Of a stretch of 64,000 nucleotides of DNA, positions 51,505-61,800 are shown in pieces; positions within the stretch are counted from its first letter, which is position 1; each line of letters begins with the position of its first letter. The translations under genes were made by a program, and so were the position numbers. The notes under the pieces were generated by a model, which did not search any database, was not told the origin of the DNA, and saw only the letters and a program-made list of their open reading frames with translations. Origin of the DNA: an uncultured Bacteroidales bacterium (GTDB lineage: Bacteria; Bacteroidota; Bacteroidia; Bacteroidales; P3); contig ONEY01000003.1 in assembly GCA_900316965.1 (NCBI GenBank), positions 107,295-171,294 on the forward strand, read 5' to 3'.

Positions 51505-52743
51505 ATGGCTAAGAAAACAAACAACGAGGATCACTGCTCTTTCTGTGGACGTCCGGCATCTCAGTGCTCCCTATTGCTCACAGGATTAGAAGGATTTATT
51601 TGTAGTGAGTGCGTGGAACAAGCCAATCTTATTATCAATCAGCGTGACACCAAAACGCCTTATAAAGCTACCACAAAAAAGAAAAAGCCCATACCAACAC
51701 CTGCCGAGATAAAGACTTTCATGGACCAGTATGTCATCGGTCAAGACGAGGCTAAAAAAGTGCTGGCTGTGGCTGTATACAACCACTACAAAAGGCTGCA
51801 ATACAACGAAATCTTCAACGACGCCAACGATGTGGAAATCGAGAAGTCTAACATCATCCTTGTCGGCGAGACAGGCACCGGCAAAACCCTTATGGCCCGT
51901 ACCATAGCGCGCATGCTCGATGTGCCCTTCTGCATCGCCGACGCCACCACCCTCACTGAGGCAGGTTATGTGGGCGACGATGTGGAGAATGTGCTGGTGC
52001 GTTTGCTGCAGGCCGCCGACTACGATGTCGAAGCCGCTGAGCGCGGTATTGTCTTTATCGACGAAATCGACAAAATCGCTCGCAAAAGCGACAATCCCTC
52101 TATAACTCGCGACGTGTCGGGCGAGGGCGTACAACAGGCTATGCTCAAACTGCTCGAAGGCGCTGTCGTCAACGTACCGCCACAAGGCGGCCGCAAACAC
52201 CCCGAACAACAGATGATTCAAGTCAACACTCGCAACATACTGTTCATGTCGGGCGGCGCTTTCGACGGCATCGAACGCGATATCGCCATGAGAATGAAGT
52301 CGAACGTGATTGGTTTCAATGGCACCAAGACCCGACAGGAAATTAATCGCCACAACTTGCTCAAATACGTTCAACCTATGGACCTCAAAAAGTTTGGTTT
52401 GATCCCCGAGCTCGTGGGCCGTTTCCCGGTGCTGACTCATCTCAACCCTCTAGACCGCGATGCTTTGCTGCGCATACTCACAGAACCCAAAAACGCACTA
52501 GTGAAACAGTATCAGGCTCTCTTCAAAATGGATGGAGTGAAGCTAGATTTCGACAAGGAGGCTCTCAACGTAATTGTCGACACAGCGGTAGAATATCACC
52601 TCGGTGCCCGCGGACTCCGCTCCATAGTGGAAAACCTCATGAACGACCTCATGTTTGAACTGCCGTCTCACAAAGGTGAGAACATCGTCATCAGCAAGGA
52701 AATGGCCAAAGAGCGCCTGGACAAAACGATGACAGAGCAGTAA
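51505..52743 (+). CDS. clpX: ATP-dependent protease ATPase subunit ClpX
   Basis: A 412-residue AAA+ unfoldase. The N-terminal zinc-binding domain has C11, C14, C33 and C36. Walker A is GETGTGKT at 121-128, the pore loop GYVG at 154-157, Walker B is VFIDEIDK with D186 and E187, and the C-terminal arginine finger region is [12 protein letters not shown]. It feeds substrates to ClpP, which is not encoded in this window. Its own terminator follows. Confidence 0.96.
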   Translation: MAKKTNNEDHCSFCGRPASQCSLLLTGLEGFICSECVEQANLIINQRDTKTPYKATTKKKKPIPTPAEIKTFMDQYVIGQDEAKKVLAVAVYNHYKRLQYNEIFNDANDVEIEKSNIILVGETGTGKTLMARTIARMLDVPFCIADATTLTEAGYVGDDVENVLVRLLQAADYDVEAAERGIVFIDEIDKIARKSDNPSITRDVSGEGVQQAMLKLLEGAVVNVPPQGGRKHPEQQMIQVNTRNILFMSGGAFDGIERDIAMRMKSNVIGFNGTKTRQEINRHNLLKYVQPMDLKKFGLIPELVGRFPVLTHLNPLDRDALLRILTEPKNALVKQYQALFKMDGVKLDFDKEALNVIVDTAVEYHLGARGLRSIVENLMNDLMFELPSHKGENIVISKEMAKERLDKTMTEQ

Positions 52744-52791
52744 TCTGCGGCAACAAGGCTTGTTACTCCTCATTACGAAATACTCTTAACC

Positions 52792-52831
52792 ACTACCCGG
52801 ACATAACAGTTTATGTCCGGGTAGTTTTTTT
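52792..52831 (+). terminator. Terminator of clpX
   Basis: ACTACCCGGACATAA and TTATGTCCGGGTAGT form a perfect 15-pair stem with a four-base loop, then a T-run. Confidence 0.9.
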
Positions 52832-52916
52832 AAGTTATCTTTGTGTCGCAATGATTTACCTAATCACCACCCATAATGTAGCCAGTGCAAAGCGAATGCC
52901 AGCGAGTATGTTTTTG

Positions 52917-53010
52917 TAATAAAAAAGAGCCGCGTAAACTGTAATGAACCCCGAAAATTTTTTGTCCAACTTTCGGGGTTCATCACATAAACGCGAGCTC
53001 TCTTATTTAC
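52917..53010 (-). terminator. Nested long hairpin, probable terminator for minus-strand genes
   Basis: An inner perfect 12-pair stem (TGAACCCCGAAA, 52945-52956, with 52971-52982) sits inside a weaker outer pairing of 52917-52935 with 52991-53010. On the minus strand a T-run follows, so it can end the transcript of the lipoprotein gene at 53033. Its sequence slightly resembles the ends of IS3-type elements (GAAAGTTGGACA on the minus strand). Confidence 0.6.
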
Positions 53011-53032
53011 CTCATATGTAATGTAGAGTTCT

Positions 53033-53527
53033 TTAGTAAACCCACAGAATACCGCCGCTATAGCTTGTGCTGTATTGGTATAGAGGGCATGTGGTGGCAC
53101 CTCCATCCATAGGCATTCCGTCGGAGGCAACAATGAAACATGTCTTGCATTTGGGACATTCTAATAACGCTGAGCCCCATTCCTCAGAAACTCTCACTGC
53201 AGTGGTGCTGTCAGCGGGACAGGTGCGTTCGTATGCCACAAACTGGTCGTAGGCTTGGCGTACCACTACTACGCCTCTATGGCCGCCGGTAAGGTACATG
53301 TATCCGCCCACGTTGTTGAGACCTGAATAGTACGCTGCATTAGGCTCTATCTTGAAATTGGTAATGCCTATGGGTACTGCACAACGTTCCTCTCTTTTGC
53401 AAGCGGCAAAAGAGAGGAGCAGAATAACTCCTAATGCTACGTATGTGCGATTATGTGACAATTGCAACTCTTTGGGGATTAGTATATGCTTCTGGCGGAC
53501 ATCACATGTTAAAATCTCCGTAGACAA
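53033..53527 (-). CDS. Rieske-like lipoprotein lacking the histidine ligands
   Basis: A 164-residue protein. Residues about 27-43 form a lipoprotein signal ending FAACK. The rest resembles a Rieske fold, with YERTCPADSTT, LECPKCKTCFIVASDGMPMD and GATTCPLYQYST; but where Rieske proteins have CxH and CxxH, this has CPKC and no matching histidines, so a [2Fe-2S] cluster of the usual kind is unlikely. The start is unclear: the ATG at 53527 overlaps the M28 gene by 26 bases and leaves a long pre-signal segment, and a TTG near codon 19-23 would fit better. Confidence 0.65.
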   Translation of the reverse strand: MSTEILTCDVRQKHILIPKELQLSHNRTYVALGVILLLSFAACKREERCAVPIGITNFKIEPNAAYYSGLNNVGGYMYLTGGHRGVVVVRQAYDQFVAYERTCPADSTTAVRVSEEWGSALLECPKCKTCFIVASDGMPMDGGATTCPLYQYSTSYSGGILWVY

Positions 53528-54551
53528 CCTTCATGGCTATGGAGCCTACCATTCGCATTGTGTTGCGATCAACAGCGTTGATGTCGTCCGATACAGAATG
53601 CCAATAGGGATAGAATGAACTCTCTAGGCTGTTTTGAACAATGTCGATAGTGGGAATACGAAGTATTTGGTTGACATAGAGATGGTCGTCGAGAATAGCG
53701 CTACTGATTTGGTCAACGAAGATGTTTGCATAGCCCAGCTGGGCAGCGCAGTTCCACAATTTGTTGCAGAGCCCTTGTGCAAAGTTCATCGAAACCTCCT
53801 CTTTGGTGAAACGTGGATTGGCTGTGCCAACCATATCGAAAAGGATGCCATAATCTGCCTTATAGAAGAGGCGGTGTGGCGACTGTGCCCAATACTGCGA
53901 ACCCAAGCACCAAGTGTTGTCTTCATAGCGATTGGCCCACTCTGGTATACCTTGGTCCTCAATGTCAAAAAAGATGAAGTCAACACCTACATTGGGTGGC
54001 ATTGCCGACATAACGCGGGCCATCTCCATAAGCACACCGACACCACTGGCACCGTCATTGGCGCCCAATAGTGGTTTGCGCCAATTGTTGGAGTCGGGAT
54101 CATGATCAGCCCATTGGCGTGAGTCCCAATGTGCGGCAAGCAGAATGCGACGCTCCTTTTCCGGCGACAGCGAGGCAATGATGTTTTTGCCCTTGGCGAT
54201 ATCGCCGTTCCATAGTTTGGCGCTGAAGGATTGTACTATGACGGTATCACACCAACGCTTCATGGTGGCGGCAATGTAATTGGCACATTGCTCATGTCCG
54301 GGGGCTCCTGGGTGACGGAAGCCGAAAGACAATTGCTTGTCGACAAAGGTGAATGCCGAGTCGGCGTTGAAGTCGGGGATCGTCACCTGGTTATAATCGA
54401 TGGCCGGCGCCTCTACAGGTTGCGGCTTGGCACCTCCTTTGTGCGTACATTGCACAATCAGAAATGTGAACGCAGTGATGACAGCCGCTGTTCCCAGCAT
54501 CTTCAATAAGAAACGACTATAGCTCCAGTACAGTCTTTTAAGGTTGCTCAT
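53502..54551 (-). CDS. M28-family zinc peptidase or glutaminyl cyclase
   Basis: A 349-residue membrane-anchored or lipoprotein enzyme (helix at about 20-34, then LIVQC at 31-35, a possible lipobox). Zinc ligands fit the M28 fold: H141 and D143 in AAHWDSRQW, D166 in GANDGASG, E198 in FFDIEDQG. Members of this subgroup in Bacteroidales are often glutaminyl-peptide cyclotransferases, which cyclise N-terminal glutamine of exported proteins, and would fit signal-peptidase products starting with Q. Sequence alone does not distinguish this from an aminopeptidase. Monocistronic, or coupled with the Rieske-like gene. Confidence 0.8.
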   Translation of the reverse strand: MSNLKRLYWSYSRFLLKMLGTAAVITAFTFLIVQCTHKGGAKPQPVEAPAIDYNQVTIPDFNADSAFTFVDKQLSFGFRHPGAPGHEQCANYIAATMKRWCDTVIVQSFSAKLWNGDIAKGKNIIASLSPEKERRILLAAHWDSRQWADHDPDSNNWRKPLLGANDGASGVGVLMEMARVMSAMPPNVGVDFIFFDIEDQGIPEWANRYEDNTWCLGSQYWAQSPHRLFYKADYGILFDMVGTANPRFTKEEVSMNFAQGLCNKLWNCAAQLGYANIFVDQISSAILDDHLYVNQILRIPTIDIVQNSLESSFYPYWHSVSDDINAVDRNTMRMVGSIAMKVVYGDFNM

Positions 54552-54631
54552 ATAACTTCTTGATATAAAATGGATAGAGGCATAGCCCCTTTCGGAACTA
54601 TCCCTCTATATCTTTTCAATGAGTTGCTTTA

Positions 54632-55195
54632 TTACTTTAGACGCTCGGCATACTCGCAGGTGCGGGTGTCTACCTTGATGCGCTCACCCTCTTTGATAAA
54701 GAGAGGCACGCGAATCTGAACGCCAGGTTCTACTGTTGCGTCTTTCATTGCATTAGTGGCGGTGTTGCCGGCAAAACCAGGCTCGGTATAGGTGACAACG
54801 GTCTCGATAAATGGAGGCAGTTCACACATCAGAGGAGTCTCGGTGTCAGCGTCAACGGTAATCTCTACATACTGGCCATCCTTGAGGAACTGAGGTGCGT
54901 TGACAATGCTCTCAGGAATATATATCTGCTCATAAGTCTCGGTATGCATAAAAACGTGCATATCACCCTCTTTGTAGAGGTAGGTGTAGGGACGGCGCTC
55001 AACGCGGACGATGTCGATCTTTGCTCCCGAAGGAAAAGTGTTTTCGAGCATACGACCAGTTTTTACATTGCGCATTTTGGTGCGAACGAAAGCGGCGCCC
55101 TTGCCGGGTTTAACGTGGAGGAATTCAACGATTGTGTAAATGTCGTTGTTAAAGTTGATACACAGTCCGTTCTTAATGTCAGCTGTTGTTGCCAT
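54632..55195 (-). CDS. efp: Elongation factor P
   Basis: A 187-residue three-domain EF-P that relieves ribosome stalling at polyproline. The N-terminal domain has the loop HVKPGKGAAFVRTKMRN with K32 at the tip; the C-terminal OB domain reads VVTYTEPGFAGNTATNAMKD and ends IKVDTRTCEYAERLK. Length and ends are normal. Confidence 0.95.
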   Translation of the reverse strand: MATTADIKNGLCINFNNDIYTIVEFLHVKPGKGAAFVRTKMRNVKTGRMLENTFPSGAKIDIVRVERRPYTYLYKEGDMHVFMHTETYEQIYIPESIVNAPQFLKDGQYVEITVDADTETPLMCELPPFIETVVTYTEPGFAGNTATNAMKDATVEPGVQIRVPLFIKEGERIKVDTRTCEYAERLK

Positions 55196-55230
55196 AAAAA
55201 AGATGAATAAATTATAGGTTTATTATTAAA

Positions 55231-55512
55231 TTATTTGTCATTACTGGATGAGGATGGGGTGGCACCGTTTTTTTTCTTCTCCACCTCCAAGAGATTAGTA
55301 AGTCGACGAAGATCTACTTTAAGCTCCTCGTTCTCCTCTTCAAACATTTTGTAACGAGTACGGTACATGAAATTGCGACAGAAAAGAGCAAGCATGATGA
55401 TTACAAGCGTGAGAAGGGGCTCTTTGTGGTTTACAAAAAAGTACACTGTGGCTCCAATTATCAAAACATAAGAAGCCCATTCGTATATTTTTGAGAGTGT
55501 GGATTTTTCCAT
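55231..55512 (-). CDS. Small membrane protein with C-terminal coiled coil
   Basis: A 93-residue protein from the ATG at 55512; a longer frame from 55632 adds AT-rich unlikely sequence. Two hydrophobic segments (about 11-28 and 31-48: WASYVLIIGATVYFFVNH, LLTLVIIMLALFC) precede a charged helix, EEENEELKVDLRRLTNLLEV, that looks like a short coiled coil. No family recognised. It ends 36 bases before efp on the same strand. Confidence 0.65.
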   Translation of the reverse strand: MEKSTLSKIYEWASYVLIIGATVYFFVNHKEPLLTLVIIMLALFCRNFMYRTRYKMFEEENEELKVDLRRLTNLLEVEKKKNGATPSSSSNDK

Positions 55513-55629
55513 GGTTGATTTGAGAGCAATTCTTAGTAAAAAAAATAAATCTATAATAATGTTTAATTTGCTGAAATATAATATATTGATTAAAATATTA
55601 TAATTCTGCTGTTGTATTGTTTTAATTTG

Positions 55630-55659
55630 CAAAGGTACAAAAAAAATACAACATGCAAT
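55630..55659 (-). promoter_or_regulatory. Promoter of the small membrane protein gene
   Basis: On the minus strand ATTG (55659-55656), 18 bases, then TACCTTTG (55637-55630). Confidence 0.55.
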
Positions 55660-55695
55660 TTTTCTTTAAATTTCAAAAGAAAAATAAGTAAAAAA

Positions 55696-55726
55696 TTTGT
55701 CATTCCAATCTTTTTTCATATATTTG
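55696..55726 (+). promoter_or_regulatory. Promoter of the giant adhesin gene
   Basis: TTTG at 55696-55699, 19 bases, then TATATTTG at 55719-55726. Both boxes fit the Bacteroidota consensus exactly. The start codon is 90 bases downstream. Confidence 0.7.
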
Positions 55727-55816
55727 CAATTATTATACTCATTATAAATATTAATACATATTGCTATAACACAATTGAATACACAATTTTTTTTATATTA
55801 ACCAATTCTTTTTACC

Positions 55817-58800
55817 ATGTTAAAGTATTTACAAAAAATGTTACTCATCGTGGCGCTATGTGTGCCATGGGTAACGCAAGCCCAGTCCTTAGGCGACTAT
55901 ACCTTTAGCACAGGTACAGACGCCTCCATGTGGATTGATGTGCCAACGAGCCAGACGTCGCTTATCACTCCTGGCGCTGGCGATTATGGCGTGTCCACAG
56001 TACAGAACATTGGTTTTTCGTTCCCCTTCGGAACGGAATACTACACCCAGTTTTCTGTCAATGCGGATGGTAACCTGCGTTTTGGTGGAACCGTTACAGG
56101 AACTACCAATTACACTACGCCATTTAGTACTGAAAATGTCGCTGTAAACAACCCCAAAATTAATGTTATGGGTTGTGACGGTTTTTTGTCGGATTCCGGT
56201 TATGTGCGCAAGTACAATACCGTGGATGACAACGACGACTCGCTTCTTGTGATTGAGTTCGCAACCTCAACCTACAATACATCGTCTCGTCCTTCTCTGC
56301 TCAGATGGCAGATTCATCTCTACCCCAACGGTAACATCAACATTGTATATGCCTCTACACAACCTCCTATTCTTCCTGCCGTATCCCGTCAGTGTGGAAT
56401 GTGTATTGATGCTACCGATTTGTGGCTTATCAATGCCTCCAATGTTGCCACACACTACACAGCAGGACAGTCTACCACTATAGCTACTGGCACATGGCCT
56501 GCTGTCAACACCTTCTACAGTTTTGTACGCCCTGTTATTACATGTCCCGCTCCTTCGGCACTAACGCTGACCAACCTCACTAGCGACGGTGTAGATGTTT
56601 CATGGACTCCCATGGGCACGGAATCGCAATGGGAGATCACATGTAATGGTCAGACAGACGTGGTCTCCTCCACCATCTATAGTATTTCCAACCTTCAGGC
56701 AAACACGCCGTACGAAGTGTCTGTTCGCGCTATCTGCGGTGTGGATGACACCAGCTTTGCTGCTACCACAGCATTCCGTACACCTTGCCTCGCCATCAGC
56801 CAATTGCCTTACAGCAACGACTTTGAGAATGAACCATACTATTCCAGTGGCGGATACTCCTACGCTGATGCATTCCCCGAATGCTGGACACGCATCAACG
56901 ATGCCACTGGCACATACAACTACTATCCCTACATCAGCACAACCTCCACCTACCTCATCCATGGTGGCAAGAGTATGTATTGGTTCCTTTCATCAACTTC
57001 CTCATACGCCGACAACGAGTATGCCATACTGCCTCCTGTCGACCTCGATGTATACAGCATCAGCGACCTTACTCTGTCGTTCTGGGCTAAAACTACTTCC
57101 ACCGCTGCACCCTATCCTCAGTTTATCACCGGTGTGATGACCAACCCCAACGACGTCACTACCTTCGTCCCTCTCGACACAGTGACTTTGACGACAACAG
57201 CCACTCAGTATATTGTATCATTGGCCAACTATAATGGCACCGGCAACTATATTGCCATACGTTGTCCCCGCACCAGCACTTCAACATCCAAATACGCATC
57301 GCTCGACGATATCTACCTGACCGACGAATGGTGCGATATCGTTGAAAATGTACATGCTAGCGCGGGTATGGACGAGATCACTATCAGCTGGGAAAGCGAC
57401 GAAGGCACCAACTTCACCGTTTTCTTGGGCCAAGACACTGTCACTAGCGTGACCGACACATTCTATACCTTCCAAAACCTTAATTCCGACACCGTATATA
57501 ATTATGGTGTCGCCAACGAATGCTCGAACGGCATAAGCATGTTTGTTACTGGCAACATTCGCACTCTCTGCGAATATATCGACAGTCTGCCCTACAGCTA
57601 TGGTTTCGAGGATATGTCAACAGGATCCTCCTCAGTAAGACCCGAAATACCATGCTGGCACCATCTGAACAATGGTACATCATATCCCGGCTATCCCTAC
57701 GTAAGCAGCACAACACCACATAGCGGTACCCGCAACCTTTACTGGTTTGGTTCTACAACCACCGGCACTTACGGCGACTATCAAATCGTTGTTCTTCCCG
57801 CTGTGGATACCACTGTCTATCCCATCAACACTCTGCAGCTCACCTTCTGGGCACGTCCCAGCTCGACGAGCTACAACCCAGTATTTCAAGTTGGTGTGAT
57901 GTCAGACCCCAACGACCCAACTTCTTTCCAGATGGTCGAAGAGGTCCATGTAGCCCCTAACACCACATGGCAGGAATTCACCACAATGTTCGGCGCTTTC
58001 ACAGGCTCTGGCAACTTTGTGGCTGTTCGTATGAATCGTCCCGCTTCTTCTTTGTATGCTTACACCGACGACTTTACTCTCGATCTAATGCCTGCTTGTC
58101 CTCCTGTCGCCGATCTCACTGTCGACAGCATGAGTATCGACTGGGCTCAAATTTCGTGGACTGATATGGGCTCCGGCACAGCATGGGTTGTTGAGTACGA
58201 CACCGTCGACTTTGTTCCCGGCTCTGGCAATGCATCCGTGATTGACAATGCCACCGATTCCAACTATTACATGTCAGACCTTGAAGCTGGACGCACCTAT
58301 TATGTATATGTCCGCGCCGACTGCGGCAGCGACACCAGCATTTTTGAAGGCTTCACCGTTACTACTCTGGCTAGCTTGCCAGCCACAGTTCCTTATACCT
58401 GCGACTTTGAGGACAACCTCACAAATGGTTGGGATTTTGTCCAGAATGGACAGCACAACTATTGGATGGTTGGCAACGCTACCAACAATGGTGGTACCAA
58501 GTCAATGTATGTCACCAACAACGGCAGCGCCAACAGCTATGACGGCAGCGCCTCCTACTCTTTCGCTATCCGCACATTCAACCTCACCGATGCAGGTGAG
58601 TATGCATATAGCTACGACTGGAAGTGCAACGGTGAAGGTTCATTTGACTTCCTCCGCGCTGCTATAGTACCTGTAGGTACACCTATCACCGCCGGCGATT
58701 ATTCAGGCTTCAACAACGGAGAGGCCCCCTCGGGCACTGTGCCTGCTGGTGGTATAGCCCTCGACGGCAGTGGACGCCTCAATCTGCAAACCTCTTGGCA

Positions 58801-61800
58801 AACCAGGTCAGGATCATTCACTATTGCCGAACCTGGCACCTACAAAATGGTCTTCCTCTGGCGCAACGATGCTAGTATCTACAACACACCTCCCGCGGCT
58901 ATCGACAATATTATCCTTTTCCGCAATACCTGCCCCGCGCCTATCAACCTGACAGCCACCGATGTCACCGCCGACGAAATCACTATTTCCTGGCAGCCCA
59001 CCGGAGAGGAAAGCTCATGGTTGGTGAGCAATGGTATCGACGAATACGTAGTTAACGATACATTCTACGTTTTCGACAACCTCAACTCCAGCACTGGATA
59101 TAACTTCTCCGTTCAGGCAATCTGCGGCGATGGCGATTCTAGTATGGCTATTAGCACCACCGTTTACACCGCATGCCTCTTTGCTTCTCTGCCTATTATT
59201 GAGAACTTTGACGGAATTCCTGGTTCTACCGCCACATCCCCTGTTCCCGCTGGCTATCTGCCTCCTTGCTGGGACATCTACAACGACGGTACCCGCACCA
59301 ACTATCAGTATGCTCCCTATGTATACAACAGTGCCACCTATTCTCACAGCGGCAGCAACTGTATACGTTTCTACAGCTACAACTCGTCAGGCGACTCCAA
59401 CCAGTACCTTATACTGCCTCTTATCGACAGCACCGAGACTTTGATTTCCGACCTTCAGTTGAGCTTCTGGCTACGTGCACAATCCACTTCTACAAACTAT
59501 TTTGCCAATGTTGTTGTGGGTGTGATGACCGACCCCTTGGTTGAATCTTCATTCATACCTTACGATACTGTCAGCTCTTCCGTAACTACATACAACTACT
59601 ACGAAGTTAACTTCAACCACTACACAGGCCCTCAAGGTCGCGTAACACTTCTCTTCCCCAATCCGCTGACATCAAACCAGTATGAGTATGGATATGTTGA
59701 TGACATAACCCTCGGCTATATTCCTACCTGTTTGAGTGTTGACAACCTGACTTCGGTTTACTCGGCTACCGACAGCATTATCCTGTCGTGGAATCCTGGT
59801 GCTACCGAGACCGCATGGATAGTTGATTACGACTCGGGCAGCTATATGGTTTACGACACCTTCTTCGTTGCTGATCAACTTTCACCAAGCACAGAATACA
59901 CCTTCAGTGTGAGAGCTTACTGCGGTGATGGAGACACAAGCTATGCTATAAGCACCAGCGCTCGCACACAGTGCGGTCCTATTACTGTTCTGCCTTACAC
60001 CGAGAGCTTCGAGGGACTTCCCGCAGGAACCAGCTCCAATCTTGATTGCGGTGTTCCCTGCTGGGGTCGTCTCGACAACGCTACGACCTATCACTTCGGC
60101 TATATCGGTAGCCCATCGTCTTGGCCCACAGGCGGACACACAGGCTCTGGATTCCTCTACTACTATATGCCTACCACTCCAGGTACCTATGCCGACTGGA
60201 TTCTCACCATCCTGCCTGCCATAGATGAAACCGTCTATCCTCTCAACACCCTCCAGGTCTCCTTCTGGGTTAAGATGAACTCGGCTACAACAGAAGGTGA
60301 CGTACAAGTTGGTATTATCACCAATATCAACCAAGACTCTACCTTCGTGCCTCTCGACACAGTACACGTTGCTGGTAACGTCTACGATCTGAAAACTGCT
60401 TACCTCAGCGGCTTTACCGGTACTGCCGGCAATATTGCCCTGAAGTTCTTACGTGACCCAGGAACCACAACATACTACTTCGTGGACGATGTCACTGTTG
60501 AGCCTATCCCCGACTGTCCTCCTGTATCAAGTATCGCATTGGCAGGTATCGACAGCAATATGCTCAGCGTCACTTGGTCTGAAAATGGCGATGCCACCTC
60601 GTGGACTGTAGAGTATGGTCTTCACGGCTTCACTCCCGGCACAGGCACTACCGCCACAGCTACAGCTGTTCCGTTCACCATCAATGGTTTGACACCCAAT
60701 ACCGAGTATGATTTCTATATCACTCCTGAGTGTACCTCTGGCGTTGCAGCCACCCGCATGGGTACCTTCCGCACTGCCAACGTTTACATCCAGCTGCCTT
60801 TGAGCTGCAACTTTGAAGATGCTTCACAAAATACTATCTGGACACTTGAAAATGGTACCAACACCAACAAGTGGCATATTGGCACCGCTACCAACAATGG
60901 CGGCACTCATGCACTCTATATCTCTGACAACAACGGTACCTCTAACAGTTACACAATCTCTTCGTCGACAGTAGACTTCGCCTATACTGATGTTATGATC
61001 AGTACTCCTGGCGACTATGCCTTCTCATTCGACTGGAAGTGCCAGGGTGAATCCACACTTGACTATATCCGCGCAGCTCTTGTTCCCGTTACCGAGACAC
61101 TTACTGCAGGAACAACACTGCCTACTGGTCTTAGTGCAACCGCCATGCCTTCTGGCTGGATATCTCTTGACGGCAACAGCAAACTCAATTTGCAAGGTAC
61201 ATGGCAGACCCGTACTGATGTTATCTCAGTAGCTTCGGCCGGTGTTTACCATCTCGTCTTTGTCTTCCGTTGCGACCTTTCGGTTGGTACACAGCCTCCC
61301 GCAGCTATCGACAACGTTGAACTTGCACGTGTGGATTGCTCTCGTCCCGAGAACATCACTCTCAGTAACCTGACTCAGACCAGCGTCGACGTTGCTTGGG
61401 ATGCCGTTGGAACCGCAACCACCTGGGAGTATCAGCTTGGTAACAACGCCCCCGTTGTTGTAACCGATACATTCTGCTCCTTCACTGGTTTGACAGCCAA
61501 CACACTCTATACCTTCCGCGTTCGTTCAATCTGTGGACAGGGTGACACCAGCTTCTGGATGCCTTACACCTTCCGTACACCTTGCGGCTACATCTCACTG
61601 CCGTACACTCAGGACTTCGAGAACGAAACCACTGGTTCAAGCACTACGGGCAGCGCTTTTGCAAACTGCTGGACTCGTTTGAACAACGGTACCTCATATG
61701 GCGGTTATCCTTATGTTGGCAGCAGCTCATCCTACAACCACACCACTGGTGGTACCAAGGGTCTCTACTGGTACAATACGACAACAGCTACTACTTATGG

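Larger units (their letters stand above)
55513..55816. other. Divergent promoter region
   Basis: Separates the small membrane protein gene from the giant adhesin gene. Besides the two promoters listed I see only AT-rich sequence. Confidence 0.5.
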
